A stretch of 64,000 bases of DNA from Rhodobacteraceae bacterium QY30 (GTDB taxonomy: Bacteria > Pseudomonadota > Alphaproteobacteria > Rhodobacterales > Rhodobacteraceae), in NCBI GenBank assembly GCA_002356635.1, contig CP023455.1:60474-124473 (forward strand), written 5' to 3'. A program made the translations under genes and the position numbers. Of the stretch, positions 10,094 through 18,637 are shown piece after piece. The notes under the pieces are model-generated. The model had not been told where the DNA came from. It saw only the letters and a list, made by a program, of their open reading frames with translations, and did no database searches. Every line of letters begins with the position of its first letter. Position 1 is the first letter of the stretch.

Positions 10094-10126
10094 AAAACGG
10101 GGGCGCGGCCCGGCAGGCGGGCCGCG
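10094..10126 (-). terminator. Rho-independent terminator between two acyl-CoA dehydrogenases
   Basis: Perfect nine-base stem CGCGGCCCG / CGGGCCGCG (10104-10112, 10118-10126) with a five-base loop. On the minus strand it is followed after a short C-rich stretch by TTTT (complement of 10094-10097). It would attenuate read-through from the gene ending at 10133 into the one starting at 10033. Confidence 0.5.
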
Positions 10127-10132
10127 GAAGGA

Positions 10133-11290
10133 TCAGCGCGCGCGGGCCTCGTTGGCCATCTGGCGGGCAATGATCATCTTCATGATCTCGATCGAGCCGC
10201 CGGCGATCTTGGTGATCCGGGCGTCGGCATAGGCGCGGGCGATGGGGTATTCCCACATGTAGCCCCAGCCGCCAAACAGTTGCAGACATTCGTCCGCTGC
10301 CTTGCAGTGGAGTTCGGTGGTGATCATCTTGACCATCGCCGCATCAACCGGATCCAGCTTGCCAGCCATGAACAGTTCGATGCACTTGTCGGTGAAGACC
10401 CGCGCGGCGGTGGCCTGGGTCTTCAGTTCCGCCAGTTTGAACTGGGTGTTCTGGAAGTCGAAGATCGTCTTTCCAAAGGCTTCGCGGCCCATGGTGTAGT
10501 CGACGGTCCATTCGATGATGGTTTCCGCAACGGTCGCGGACCGCACGGCCTGTGCCAGACGTTCCTGCGACAGCTTGGTCATCATGATGGCAAAGCCCTG
10601 GCCTTCCTCGCCCAGCATGTTGCTGGCGGGGATGCGGACGTTGTCGAAGAACAGTTCCGACGTGTCCTGCGCGTGCATCCCCAGCTTTTCCAGGTTGCGG
10701 CCGCGGCGGAAGCCTTCGCGGTCGCCTTCCACCAGGAACAGGGTCACGCCCTTGGCGCCGGCGTCCTTGTCGGTCTTGGTCGCGCAAACCAGGATGTCGC
10801 AGCTTTGACCGTTCGAGATGAAGACCTTCTGGCCGTTGATGATGAAATCATCGCCGTCACGCGTGGCGCGGGTCTTGATCGCCTTGAGGTCCGATCCGGC
10901 GTGCGGTTCGGTCATGCCCAGCGACCCGATCGCTTCGCCAGTCACCATCTTGGGCAGCCACTTGCGTTTCTGCTCCTCGGTGCCGAAGGACAGGATATAG
11001 GTGGCCACAAGATCGGTATGGATCAGGAAGCCGGGGCCCGAGGCGCCGGCACGCCAGAGTTCCTCGAAGACCACCACGTCAAACAGGTAGTCAAGGCCCA
11101 GTCCGCCGTATTCCTCGGGGACGGTGCAGCACAACAGGCCCTGTGCGCCGGCCTTCAGCCACAGCTCTCTCGGGACGATGCCGTCCTTTTCCCATTGGGC
11201 GTGGTACGGGACGATTTCCTTTTCGACGAACCGGCGTACCGTTTCGCGAAACATCTGGTGTTCTTCCCGGAAAAGCGAACGTTCGATCAT
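10133..11290 (-). CDS. Acyl-CoA dehydrogenase, long-chain type (paralogue)
   Basis: A 385-residue LCAD-like dehydrogenase. Glu243 in KLSQERLAQ occupies the helix-G catalytic position; MTEPHAGSDL and INGQKVFISNGQ are family flavin and substrate segments; the C-terminal loop reads AGGSIEIMK, without the MCAD-type glutamate. It is a clear paralogue of the downstream gene, with FRRGRNL-x-KLG shared. Both keep full catalytic features, so each could work alone; an obligate heteromer like some steroid FadE pairs is possible but not indicated. The promoter region carries the long inverted repeat at 11316-11356, linking it to the island regulon. Confidence 0.88.
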   Translation of the reverse strand: MIERSLFREEHQMFRETVRRFVEKEIVPYHAQWEKDGIVPRELWLKAGAQGLLCCTVPEEYGGLGLDYLFDVVVFEELWRAGASGPGFLIHTDLVATYILSFGTEEQKRKWLPKMVTGEAIGSLGMTEPHAGSDLKAIKTRATRDGDDFIINGQKVFISNGQSCDILVCATKTDKDAGAKGVTLFLVEGDREGFRRGRNLEKLGMHAQDTSELFFDNVRIPASNMLGEEGQGFAIMMTKLSQERLAQAVRSATVAETIIEWTVDYTMGREAFGKTIFDFQNTQFKLAELKTQATAARVFTDKCIELFMAGKLDPVDAAMVKMITTELHCKAADECLQLFGGWGYMWEYPIARAYADARITKIAGGSIEIMKMIIARQMANEARAR

Positions 11291-11315
11291 GGCTCAAGAC
11301 TTCCGTATTTCGTGT

Positions 11316-11356
11316 GCTTGCGTATATTTTGCATCAGGATTTCATAGTACGCAAGC
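11316..11356. promoter_or_regulatory. Inverted repeat GCTTGCGTA / TACGCAAGC
   Basis: Nine-base arms GCTTGCGTA (11316-11324) and TACGCAAGC (11348-11356) face each other across 23 AT-rich bases, just upstream of the acyl-CoA dehydrogenase start at 11290. The same half-site recurs at 38628 and 61509. Likely operator for the island regulator. Confidence 0.55.
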
Positions 11357-11424
11357 TTACTAATGCGCCTTGGTAGAATTTTCCTGTCAGGGTGGCGGCG
11401 GCGGGTGACCGCCGCCGTCCAGGG

Positions 11425-13053
11425 TCAGGCCGATTCGCCGAAAGCTTTGGCGACATCGCGCAGGGCGAACTTCTGGATCTTGCCGGTCGGCGTACGCGGC
11501 AGGGTTTCCACCACCTCGACCCGCTCGGGCCAGTACTGCTTGGCGACCTTCCGATCGTCGAGCAGCGCCTGCACATCAGCGAGTGTCAGGGTATGACCCG
11601 GGCGCAACTGCACAAAGGCGCAGCCGCGTTCGCCAAGGCGCGGATCGGGATAGCCGACAAGGGCCACGGCCAGGATGGCGGGATGTTCGTACAGAACGTT
11701 TTCCACATCGGCGACAGGCACGTTCTCGCCGCCGCGGATGATCACGTCCTTGGTCCGGCCCGCGATGCGGATGTAACCTTCGTCATCCATGAAGGCCAGA
11801 TCGCCGGTGTCCATCCAGCCTTCGGCATCGAAGATTTCCAGATCTTCGCGGCGGTAGTAGCCCAGCGTCGACTGCGAGCCGCGGACCATCAGGCGGCCGA
11901 TCTCACCCGTCGGGGCCGGTTCGCCCGCGTCGTTCACGACACGGACCGCAACGCCCGGAGTCGCGCGGCCATCGGTCTTCGACGATTTCTCGTGCGCGCG
12001 TTCAGGTTCGGTCATGGTGGAACACAGCGTCTCGGTCATGCCCCAGACCGAACAGACCGTGAGTTTCAGTTCGTCGCGGGCGCGGATGATCAGCGCCGGC
12101 GGAATCGGTGCCCCGGCGCACAGGAAAAGCCGCAGCTTTTCGGGGCGCGTGCCGCCGTTCTTCACGGTTTCGACCACGTCCAGAAGGAAGGGGGTCGCGC
12201 CCGCCGAATAGGTCACGCCTTCGCGGGCCATCAGGTCGACGCCGCGCTTGCCTTCCCAGACGTCCTGCATGGTCATCGTGGCGCCCAGCCGGATCGCCAG
12301 CATGACGCCGGCGGCAAAGCCCAGCATGTGACCGACGGGCGAGGCGACGTGGATCACGTCATCCGCCGTCAGGTGCATCCGGGACGAGATGTTGGTAGTG
12401 GCGCACATCATCGCGTTGATCGAATGCATCGCGCCTTTCGGCGAACCGGTCGTGCCCGAGGTATACATCAGGTACGACATGTCATCCGTTCCGGCGCGCA
12501 GCGCGGGATCGGGCAGCAGGCGTTCGGTGCCGGACATCAGCGCCTTTTCAAAGGCGTTGTCGCCATCGCCGCCCATGACGAACACATGGTCCAGCTTCGG
12601 CAGCTTGGCCTTCAGGTCATTGGCCATCGATTCGAAATCGAACTTGGCGAAGGTTTTCGGAACGATGAAGACCTTGGCTTCGGCAAAGCCCAGCATGAAG
12701 GTCAGTTCATGTTCGCGGAAGATCGGCATCAGCGGGTTGAGAACCGCGCCGATCCGCTGCGTGGCCAGCGCGGTCACAACGAATTCCCACCAGTTGGGGC
12801 TTTGGATGGCGACGACATCGCCCTTGCCGATCCCCAGCCCCCGCAGCGCCGCCGCGACCCGTGCGACCCGGTCGCCCAGTTCCGCATAGCTCAGGCGAAG
12901 GACTTCGCCGGCGCGGTCGACGATCAGCGCGGGCTTCTCGGGCGTGGCCGCGATCGTCTCCATCAGGATGTCGTCGAAATAACGGTCGACCCAGTGGCCG
13001 CCCTCCCGCATGGCGCGTGCATGTGCGGCGAAATCGAAGCTTGGTGCAGTCAT
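11425..13053 (-). CDS. AMP-forming acyl-CoA ligase, cyclohexanecarboxylate-CoA ligase (AliA) type
   Basis: A 542-residue ANL-superfamily ligase that adenylates a carboxylic acid and transfers it to CoA. The ATP loop TSGTTGSPKG is at 198-207, the hinge/ribose motif in GWMDTGDLA, GRTKDVIIRGGENV follows, and the A10 lysine is near 525 (PTGKIQK). The N-terminal LNPLMPIFREHEL and PNWWEF stretches are those I associate with AliA-type ligases for alicyclic acids. It is paralogous to the ligase at 59784-61427. ATG 13053 has GGAGG about eleven bases upstream; longer frames upstream lack support. The promoter carries CGTATGCCACCGTAC, a variant of the regulon motif. Confidence 0.8.
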   Translation of the reverse strand: MTAPSFDFAAHARAMREGGHWVDRYFDDILMETIAATPEKPALIVDRAGEVLRLSYAELGDRVARVAAALRGLGIGKGDVVAIQSPNWWEFVVTALATQRIGAVLNPLMPIFREHELTFMLGFAEAKVFIVPKTFAKFDFESMANDLKAKLPKLDHVFVMGGDGDNAFEKALMSGTERLLPDPALRAGTDDMSYLMYTSGTTGSPKGAMHSINAMMCATTNISSRMHLTADDVIHVASPVGHMLGFAAGVMLAIRLGATMTMQDVWEGKRGVDLMAREGVTYSAGATPFLLDVVETVKNGGTRPEKLRLFLCAGAPIPPALIIRARDELKLTVCSVWGMTETLCSTMTEPERAHEKSSKTDGRATPGVAVRVVNDAGEPAPTGEIGRLMVRGSQSTLGYYRREDLEIFDAEGWMDTGDLAFMDDEGYIRIAGRTKDVIIRGGENVPVADVENVLYEHPAILAVALVGYPDPRLGERGCAFVQLRPGHTLTLADVQALLDDRKVAKQYWPERVEVVETLPRTPTGKIQKFALRDVAKAFGESA

Positions 13054-13123
13054 GTCCCGGTGTTCCTCCCTTGGCGCGGGGACCGCCCCCCTGATGGCGG
13101 CCCTGCTTTCGCGGCAGCAGTTT

Positions 13124-13150
13124 ATCGTATGCCACCGTACTATACAATAC
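13124..13150. promoter_or_regulatory. Regulon-type motif upstream of the AliA-like ligase
   Basis: ATCGTATGCCACCGTACTAT contains CGTA (13127-13130) and CCGTAC (13135-13140) elements in an AT-rich patch 70-100 bases upstream of the ligase start at 13053. It matches the half-sites found at other island promoters, but the symmetry here is imperfect. Confidence 0.4.
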
Positions 13151-13223
13151 AATTATCATCCTGCCGTCGGGCAGGCCGGGGTGCCGGGGGGACACTCCGG
13201 GGAAAACGGCCGCGCCCTGGCTG

Positions 13224-13994
13224 TCAGTCAAGGAACCGGTCGTGCAGCTTTTGGCGCAGTTCCGGATCCAGGCCCAGACGGCCGGTCAGGTAATCCTGAA
13301 CCGATCCGTCGCGCGCCTCGATCGCCTGGAAGAAGGCACGCAGATAGGCGGGTTTGGCCGCGACGACGGTGTCCAGCACCGCATCGCTCAAGGTCTCGTA
13401 ACTGCCTTCGCCGCGGCGGGCGCGCAGTTGCGCCTTGATCAGGGGAACGGCGGCGGCGGTCCGGGCATAATCTTCAAGGATGGCGTCCCGGTCAACGCCC
13501 AGCGAGGACAAGAGCAGCGCCACCGCCGCGCCCGTGCGGTCCTTTCCGATCTGGCAATGCACCAGCACCGGACCCGTGCCTTGCGCGGCCTGGTGCAGGA
13601 AGTCCCGCAGGATCGGCGCGAAATCGAAGGGCAGAGCGCTGTAAATGGCCACCATCGCGGCATGTCCCTGTTCCGGAGTCGAGCCCGCGTCGTGCAGCGC
13701 CCTCAGCGGATTGCCAAGCGAGATGTCATGCGGCTCGGGGCGCAGGTTCAATCCCTCCAGCCGGTCCAGCCGCGTGGGCATCCGCATCCGTTCGGCCCGA
13801 GAGCGCAAGTCATAGACCAGTCCCGGCGCCAGCGCGCCGACCTGAGACAGGCCGCGCGGCGTGACCTTGTCATAGGCGCCGGACCGAAACAGTTGCCCCG
13901 CGCGCAGCCGCTTGCCGTTCTGGGCCGCGTAATGCTCCACCGCACGAAAGTTGACGCAGCCCTCGACCATTGGCGCTTCGCTTATGTCCATCAT
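13224..13994 (-). CDS. Tyrosine-protein phosphatase (DSP/lipid phosphatase type)
   Basis: A 256-residue protein with the CX5R phosphate loop HCQIGKDRTG: nucleophile Cys147, Arg153, and a lysine-aspartate pair inside the loop as in bacterial LipA/Mtp-type phosphatases with dual protein and phosphoinositide activity. The N-terminal NFRAVEHY resembles the NFRD motif of this Y_phosphatase3 family. It lies between the ligase and the divergent isobutyryl-CoA dehydrogenase, with no obvious metabolic role, and shares the divergent promoter region at 13995-14224. Two adjacent ATGs (13994, 13991) are possible starts; the ribosome-binding site is weak. Confidence 0.8.
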   Translation of the reverse strand: MMDISEAPMVEGCVNFRAVEHYAAQNGKRLRAGQLFRSGAYDKVTPRGLSQVGALAPGLVYDLRSRAERMRMPTRLDRLEGLNLRPEPHDISLGNPLRALHDAGSTPEQGHAAMVAIYSALPFDFAPILRDFLHQAAQGTGPVLVHCQIGKDRTGAAVALLLSSLGVDRDAILEDYARTAAAVPLIKAQLRARRGEGSYETLSDAVLDTVVAAKPAYLRAFFQAIEARDGSVQDYLTGRLGLDPELRQKLHDRFLD

Positions 13995-14171
13995 TCCGGG
14001 GCCTCGCGTCCTTGTTGTCCGGCCTGCCAGGCGCGGAAACCAACCTTGTTCGCAGCAATACTATGCGGAACCGCATCTATGGCAATGGGGCTGTTGCTGT
14101 CTTGCATGTCCGGCGTTGTGGGTGGAACCTGTTGCCGTGCAAAAGGCCGTTGCGGGCCGGAATAATTATGC

Positions 14172-14188
14172 TAGCGTATGATACGCTT
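14172..14188. promoter_or_regulatory. Perfect palindrome AGCGTAT-G-ATACGCT
   Basis: A seven-base inverted repeat with a one-base centre (14173-14187) 38 bases before the isobutyryl-CoA dehydrogenase start. It is the cleanest symmetrical instance of the GCGTA/TACGC element seen across the island. Confidence 0.6.
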
Positions 14189-14224
14189 TTGATCAAAGAC
14201 GGCGGTCGCGCCGCAAGGGGCATC

Positions 14225-15370
14225 ATGGATTTTTCGCTTTCCGAAGAGCAGCAGGCAGTGTTCGACATGGCGCGGGATTTCGGCCAGGCCGAGATAGCCC
14301 CCCATGCCCGCGCCTGGGAAGAGGCGGGGACGATTCCGCGCGAGCTGTGGGCGAAGGCGGCCGAACTGGGCCTGGGCGGGATCTACGTCGATCCCGATCA
14401 TGGCGGTTCGGGGCTGGGACGGCTGGATGCGGCGCTGGTGTTCGAGGCGCTGGCGATGTCCTGTCCGTCGGTTGGGTCTTTCCTGTCGATCCACAACATG
14501 TGCGCCGGCATGATCGACCGCTATGGCAGCGCCGAGATGAAGGCGCGGCTTCTGCCCGGGATCTGTGCCATGGACCGGGTCATGTCCTATTGCCTGACGG
14601 AACCCGGATCGGGGTCCGACGCGGCGGCGCTGCGGACGCGGGCGGAGCGCGCGGGCGAGTCCTGGCGTCTGACCGGAACCAAGGCCTTCATTTCGGGCGG
14701 CGGCTATTCGGACGGCTATATCGTCATGTGCCGGACCGGGGGTGAAGGCCCACGCGGGATTTCGGCCATCGTGCTGGAAGACGGCGCGAAGGGACTGTCC
14801 TTCGGCGGGCTGGAAGACAAGATGGGCTGGCGCGCCCAGCCAACGCGGCAGGTGCAGATGGACGGGGCCGAGGCGCCCCTGGAAAACCTGATCGGGGACG
14901 AAGGCCGGGGCTTTGCCTATGCCATGGCGGGCTTGGATGGCGGGCGGCTGAACATCGCGGCCTCGGCCCTTGGGGGCGCGCAGGCGGCGCTGGAGGCGAC
15001 GCTGGCCTACATGGGTGAACGCCGCGCCTTCGGCCAGACGCTGGACCAGTTCCAGGCGCTGCAATTCCGCCTGGCCGAGATGGAGACGAAGCTTCAGGCG
15101 GCGCGGGTCTTCCTGCGGCAGGCGGCCTGGAAGGTGGATACCGGCGCCCGCGATGCGACGAAGCATTGCGCGATGGCCAAGATGTTCGTCACCGATGTGG
15201 CCTTCGAGGTGGCGAACGACTGCCTGCAACTGCACGGCGGCTACGGCTATCTGGCCGACTACGGGATTGAAAAGATCGTCCGCGATCTTCGGGTGCACCA
15301 GATCCTGGAAGGCACGAACGAAATCATGCGGGTCATCGTCGCGCGCAGCCTGCTGGAGGCCCGGGGATGA
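14225..15370 (+). CDS. Isobutyryl-CoA dehydrogenase (ACAD8 type)
   Basis: A 381-residue acyl-CoA dehydrogenase converting isobutyryl-CoA to methacrylyl-CoA in valine catabolism. The segment KMGWRAQPTRQV, the LHGGYGYL-x-DYGIE stretch and the C-terminal HQILEGTNEIMR closely resemble human ACAD8; the catalytic Glu is at 362. ATG 14225 has AGGGG four to five bases upstream. The gene order (dehydrogenase, 3-hydroxyisobutyryl-CoA hydrolase, mmsB, crotonase) and ATGA overlap with the next gene confirm the assignment. The promoter holds the perfect AGCGTAT-G-ATACGCT palindrome, so valine-branch genes belong to the same regulon as the rest of the island. Confidence 0.9.
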   Translation: MDFSLSEEQQAVFDMARDFGQAEIAPHARAWEEAGTIPRELWAKAAELGLGGIYVDPDHGGSGLGRLDAALVFEALAMSCPSVGSFLSIHNMCAGMIDRYGSAEMKARLLPGICAMDRVMSYCLTEPGSGSDAAALRTRAERAGESWRLTGTKAFISGGGYSDGYIVMCRTGGEGPRGISAIVLEDGAKGLSFGGLEDKMGWRAQPTRQVQMDGAEAPLENLIGDEGRGFAYAMAGLDGGRLNIAASALGGAQAALEATLAYMGERRAFGQTLDQFQALQFRLAEMETKLQAARVFLRQAAWKVDTGARDATKHCAMAKMFVTDVAFEVANDCLQLHGGYGYLADYGIEKIVRDLRVHQILEGTNEIMRVIVARSLLEARG

Positions 15371-16404
15371 GCGATATCGAGATTCGCATCGAAGGCCGGG
15401 CCGGGCGCATCACGCTGAACCGTCCGGCGGCGCTCAATGCGCTCAGCTATCAGATGGCGCTGGCGATCGACGCGGCGTTGAAGGAGTGGCGCGACGATCC
15501 CGACGTTGAGCTGGTGCTGATCGACGCGGCGGGGGATCGGGCCTTCTGCGCGGGCGGCGATATTGCCGAACTTTATGCCGAAGGCCGCAAGGGCAACTTC
15601 GCCTTCGGTCAGCGGTTCTGGCGCGACGAGTACCGGATGAACGACCGGATCGCGGAATATGAAAAGCCGGTGGTCAGCTTCATTCAGGGGTTCTGCATGG
15701 GCGGCGGCGTTGGCGTGGCCTGCCATGCCAGCCACCGGATCGTCGGCGAAACCGCGCAGGTGGCAATGCCGGAATGCGGCATCGGTCTGGTGCCCGATGT
15801 CGGCGGTTCCTACCTGCTGGCCAGCGCGCCGGGGCATCTGGGGGCCTGGCTTGGCCTGACGGGCAACCGCATGGGGCCTGCGGACGCGATTCTTGCCACC
15901 TTTGCCGACAGCTACGTTCCCGAAGCCGACTGGCCCGCGCTCAAATCGGCGCTGGTCGAGACGGGGGATCCGGCGCAGATCGCCCGCTTCCTCCGCCCGG
16001 CGCCCGAGGGACGCCTGGCCGCGCTTTTGCCGCAGATCGACGCGGCTTTCGCCAGCGGATCGCTGGTTGACATCATCGCCCGGCTGAAAGCCTCGGACAC
16101 CCCCTTCGCCGGGGAAACGCTGAAGGCCTTGTCGCGGGTTTCCCCGTTGGCCGCCGCGGCGACCCTTGAAATCCAGCGGCGGCTGAAGCCCGCGCCGGAT
16201 CTGCGCCGTGCGCTTGATCTGGAATACCGCGTCACCTTCCGCGCCCAGCAGGACACGGATTTCCTGGAAGGCATCCGCGCCGCGATCATCGACAAGGACC
16301 GTCAGCCGAAGTGGCGCCATGCCGGACCGGATGCGGTTTCCGGCGCCGAGGTCGAAGCGCTTCTTTCTCCCCTCGGGCAAGATGCCCTTACATTCGAGGA
16401 TTGA
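15367..16404 (+). CDS. 3-hydroxyisobutyryl-CoA hydrolase (crotonase fold)
   Basis: A 345-residue crotonase-superfamily thioesterase that releases 3-hydroxyisobutyrate from its CoA ester in valine breakdown. Glu136 and Asp144 in AMPECGIGLVPDVGGSY match the catalytic Glu/Asp pair of HIBCH, and the C-terminal extension (beyond about 250) is typical of the hydrolase rather than of 260-residue enoyl-CoA hydratases. The start ATG overlaps the previous stop (ATGA) and mmsB follows after 4 bases. Flanking genes supply substrate and remove product, which supports hydrolase over hydratase. Confidence 0.88.
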   Translation: MSDIEIRIEGRAGRITLNRPAALNALSYQMALAIDAALKEWRDDPDVELVLIDAAGDRAFCAGGDIAELYAEGRKGNFAFGQRFWRDEYRMNDRIAEYEKPVVSFIQGFCMGGGVGVACHASHRIVGETAQVAMPECGIGLVPDVGGSYLLASAPGHLGAWLGLTGNRMGPADAILATFADSYVPEADWPALKSALVETGDPAQIARFLRPAPEGRLAALLPQIDAAFASGSLVDIIARLKASDTPFAGETLKALSRVSPLAAAATLEIQRRLKPAPDLRRALDLEYRVTFRAQQDTDFLEGIRAAIIDKDRQPKWRHAGPDAVSGAEVEALLSPLGQDALTFED

Positions 16405-16408
16405 CCCC

Positions 16409-17281
16409 ATGCAGATCGGTTTCATCGGACTTGGCAACATGGGCGGCCCGATGGCCGCGAACCTGGTGAAGGCCGGGCATCAGGTGGCGGGCTTCGACCT
16501 GGTCGCCCCGATGCCCGAAGGCGTGACCCGCGCCGCGACCGCCGCCGAGGCCGCGAAAGGCGCGGATGTGGTCATCACCATGCTGCCGAACGGTGCCATC
16601 CTGCGGGCGGTCGCAGCCGAGGTCATCCCGGCGATGAAACCGGGGGCGGTACTGTGCGACTGCTCGACCGTCGATGTGGACAGCGCCCGCGCCGTTGCGG
16701 CGGATGCGGAAGCCGCGGGCTTGGGCGCGCTGGACGCCCCGGTGTCGGGCGGCATCGGCGGGGCGACGGCGGGAACATTGACCTTCATGGTGGGCGGTTC
16801 GGATCAGGCCTTTGCCACCGTGCAGCCGCTGTTCGACATCATGGGCCAGAAGGCCGTCCATTGCGGCGCGACCGGCGCCGGGCAGGCAGCCAAGATCTGC
16901 AACAACATGATCCTTGGCGTCACCATGATCGCCACCTGCGAAGCCTTCGCGCTGGCCGACAAGCTGGGGCTGGACCGGCAGAAGATGTTCGACGTGGTCA
17001 GCACATCTTCGGGTTACAGCTGGACGATGAACGCCTATTGCCCTGCGCCGGGCGTTGGCCCGAAGTCGCCCGCCGACAACGGCTACAAGCCGGGCTTTGC
17101 CTCGGAGCTGATGCTGAAGGACCTGAACCTGTCGCAGCAGGCCGCTGCCAGCGCCGATGCCGACACCCCGATGGGCCAGCTTGCGGCCGAGCTTTACAAG
17201 CGCTTCGTCGAGGAAGAAGGCGGCAAGGGCACCGATTTTTCCGCCATGCTGCCCCGGTTCGAAAAGCGGCACAGGGGCTGA
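16409..17281 (+). CDS. mmsB: 3-hydroxyisobutyrate dehydrogenase
   Basis: A 290-residue beta-hydroxyacid dehydrogenase oxidising 3-hydroxyisobutyrate to methylmalonate semialdehyde with NAD. The dinucleotide motif GLGNMG is at 7-12, the substrate loop DAPVSGGIGGA at about 109-119, and the catalytic lysine is Lys162 in GQAAKICNN. The C-terminal KDLNL segment is conserved in the family. ATG 16409 has GAGGA nine bases upstream. No methylmalonate-semialdehyde dehydrogenase (mmsA) is present in the window, so that step must be encoded elsewhere. Confidence 0.93.
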   Translation: MQIGFIGLGNMGGPMAANLVKAGHQVAGFDLVAPMPEGVTRAATAAEAAKGADVVITMLPNGAILRAVAAEVIPAMKPGAVLCDCSTVDVDSARAVAADAEAAGLGALDAPVSGGIGGATAGTLTFMVGGSDQAFATVQPLFDIMGQKAVHCGATGAGQAAKICNNMILGVTMIATCEAFALADKLGLDRQKMFDVVSTSSGYSWTMNAYCPAPGVGPKSPADNGYKPGFASELMLKDLNLSQQAAASADADTPMGQLAAELYKRFVEEEGGKGTDFSAMLPRFEKRHRG

Positions 17282-17285
17282 GCCG

Positions 17286-18062
17286 ATGTCCGAGGCGCTG
17301 CTGGAACGACATGGGCAGGTGGCGGAACTGCGCCTGAACCGGCCCGAGAAGCTGAACGCACTGACCGATGACATGGTGCGGCAGGTTCTGGCGCGTCTGG
17401 ACGAGGTGGCGGAAAGCCCGGCGCGGGTTCTGATCGTGACCGGCGCCGGTCGTGGGTTCTGCGCCGGGTTCGACCTGTCGCTGGCTGAAAGCGCCGGCGG
17501 GGCCGAAGGCGACGAAACCGCCGCCTGGATGGCCCGGCAGGAACGCTTTGCCAGCCTGGTCACCCGGCTGCGGGCCATCCCGCAGCCCACCATTGCGGCG
17601 GTGAACGGCGCGGCCTGTGGCGCGGGCTTTGGTTTGGCGCTGGCCTGCGATCTGCGCATCGCTTCTGCATCGGCGCGGTTCAATTCCGCCTTCATCAAGG
17701 TCGGCATGTCCAGCTGCGACATCGGGGTCAGCTATCTGCTGCCCCGCGCCATCGGCACGACCCGCGCCTTCGAGATGATGTTGACCGGCCGCATGGTCGA
17801 CGCTCCCGAGGCCGAACGGATTGGCCTGGTGTCCTCCGTGCATGACCCGGATGCGCTGATGCCTGCCGCAACGGCGCTTGCCGAACAGATCGCCGCGAAC
17901 GGCGGGCTTTCGACCTGGATGACCAAACGCGGCATGTGGGCCAACCTGGAGGCAGGGAGCCTGGCCGCCGCGCTGGAACTGGAAAACCGCACCCAGATCC
18001 TGATGCGCGGCACGGGCAGCCTGGCCGCCCGCGCCGCAGAACGCGGTTTCGTGAAGAGCTGA
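17286..18062 (+). CDS. Enoyl-CoA hydratase/isomerase family protein
   Basis: A 258-residue crotonase-fold protein. The oxyanion-hole segment (GFCAGFDLS; ACGAGFGLALACD) is present, but the two hydratase glutamates are not: the first position is glycine and the second is Asp in SSCDIGVSY. This points to an isomerase-, thioesterase- or substrate-specific activity rather than simple hydration. It starts four bases after mmsB and closes the valine-type operon, where a methacrylyl-CoA hydratase would be expected; the missing glutamates make that uncertain. Confidence 0.75.
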   Translation: MSEALLERHGQVAELRLNRPEKLNALTDDMVRQVLARLDEVAESPARVLIVTGAGRGFCAGFDLSLAESAGGAEGDETAAWMARQERFASLVTRLRAIPQPTIAAVNGAACGAGFGLALACDLRIASASARFNSAFIKVGMSSCDIGVSYLLPRAIGTTRAFEMMLTGRMVDAPEAERIGLVSSVHDPDALMPAATALAEQIAANGGLSTWMTKRGMWANLEAGSLAAALELENRTQILMRGTGSLAARAAERGFVKS

Positions 18063-18065
18063 CGC

Positions 18066-18494
18066 TCAGGCGGGAACTGATCCGCGCTTGTAGATGCCGT
18101 TGCACCGCGCGACGGCTTCGTTTTCAACTTTCAGGACCGCCTGAAAGAAGATCATCTTGCGCGTGACCTTCACCGCTTCGGGCGTGGCTTCCACCCAATC
18201 GCCCAACCGCGCCGGCCCCACAAAATCGACCGACACCGAAATCGTCGGCGCCGATCCCGAACTGCGGGTGATCTGCGGCAGGGCATATCCCTGCAGGTCG
18301 GCGAACATCGCCAGAACCCCGCCGTGGCAGACGCCCGCATCGTTCAGGTGCTGCTGACCGATGCGGAACCCCAGACGGGCCGGGCGGTCGGCCGTTGCCT
18401 CGCAGATGTAGAAGGGCCCGAAGAACGCTTCGGCCGGCGATCCCAACGACAGGGGGACAAAGCCGTCGGGCGGAGGAAGGGTGGGTTCCGGCAT
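18066..18494 (-). CDS. PaaI-family hotdog thioesterase
   Basis: A 142-residue single-hotdog protein with the NDAGVCHGGVLAMFAD segment, where the conserved Asn/Asp and HGG turn form the active site of PaaI-type acyl-CoA thioesterases. It probably recycles CoA from dead-end acyl-CoAs. It is convergent with the upstream crotonase (3-base gap) and divergent from the TRAP binding protein at 18638. It is similar in type to the PaaI protein at 37329-37790. Confidence 0.8.
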   Translation of the reverse strand: MPEPTLPPPDGFVPLSLGSPAEAFFGPFYICEATADRPARLGFRIGQQHLNDAGVCHGGVLAMFADLQGYALPQITRSSGSAPTISVSVDFVGPARLGDWVEATPEAVKVTRKMIFFQAVLKVENEAVARCNGIYKRGSVPA

Positions 18495-18557
18495 GGGAAA
18501 TCCTTTGTTCGAGAACGCCGCACGGGCGCGTCAAAAAGCCTTGCAATGTGGCTATCC

Positions 18558-18574
18558 AAGCGTACCGTATGCTT
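18558..18574. promoter_or_regulatory. Near-palindrome AAGCGTA-CCG-TATGCTT
   Basis: A seven-base arm pair with one mismatch and a three-base centre, lying between the divergent thioesterase (18494) and TRAP binding protein (18638). It aligns base for base with AAGCATATCGTACGCAT at 61513-61529, supporting a shared operator. Confidence 0.55.
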
Positions 18575-18637
18575 TATGACCATCAACAAGGTTTTCGCAA
18601 GAACCGCAAGAATGGACCCATAAACAGGGAGGTTTTC

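Noticed and set aside
9551..10869. Direct repeats between the two adjacent LCAD-like genes
   Set aside because: Shared stretches such as those coding for GDDFIING and SNGQ are explained by paralogy of the enzymes, not by a separate repeat element.
8789..11347. Long plus-strand open frame across the two LCAD-like genes
   Set aside because: It spans both minus-strand acyl-CoA dehydrogenases as a shadow and shows no family motifs.
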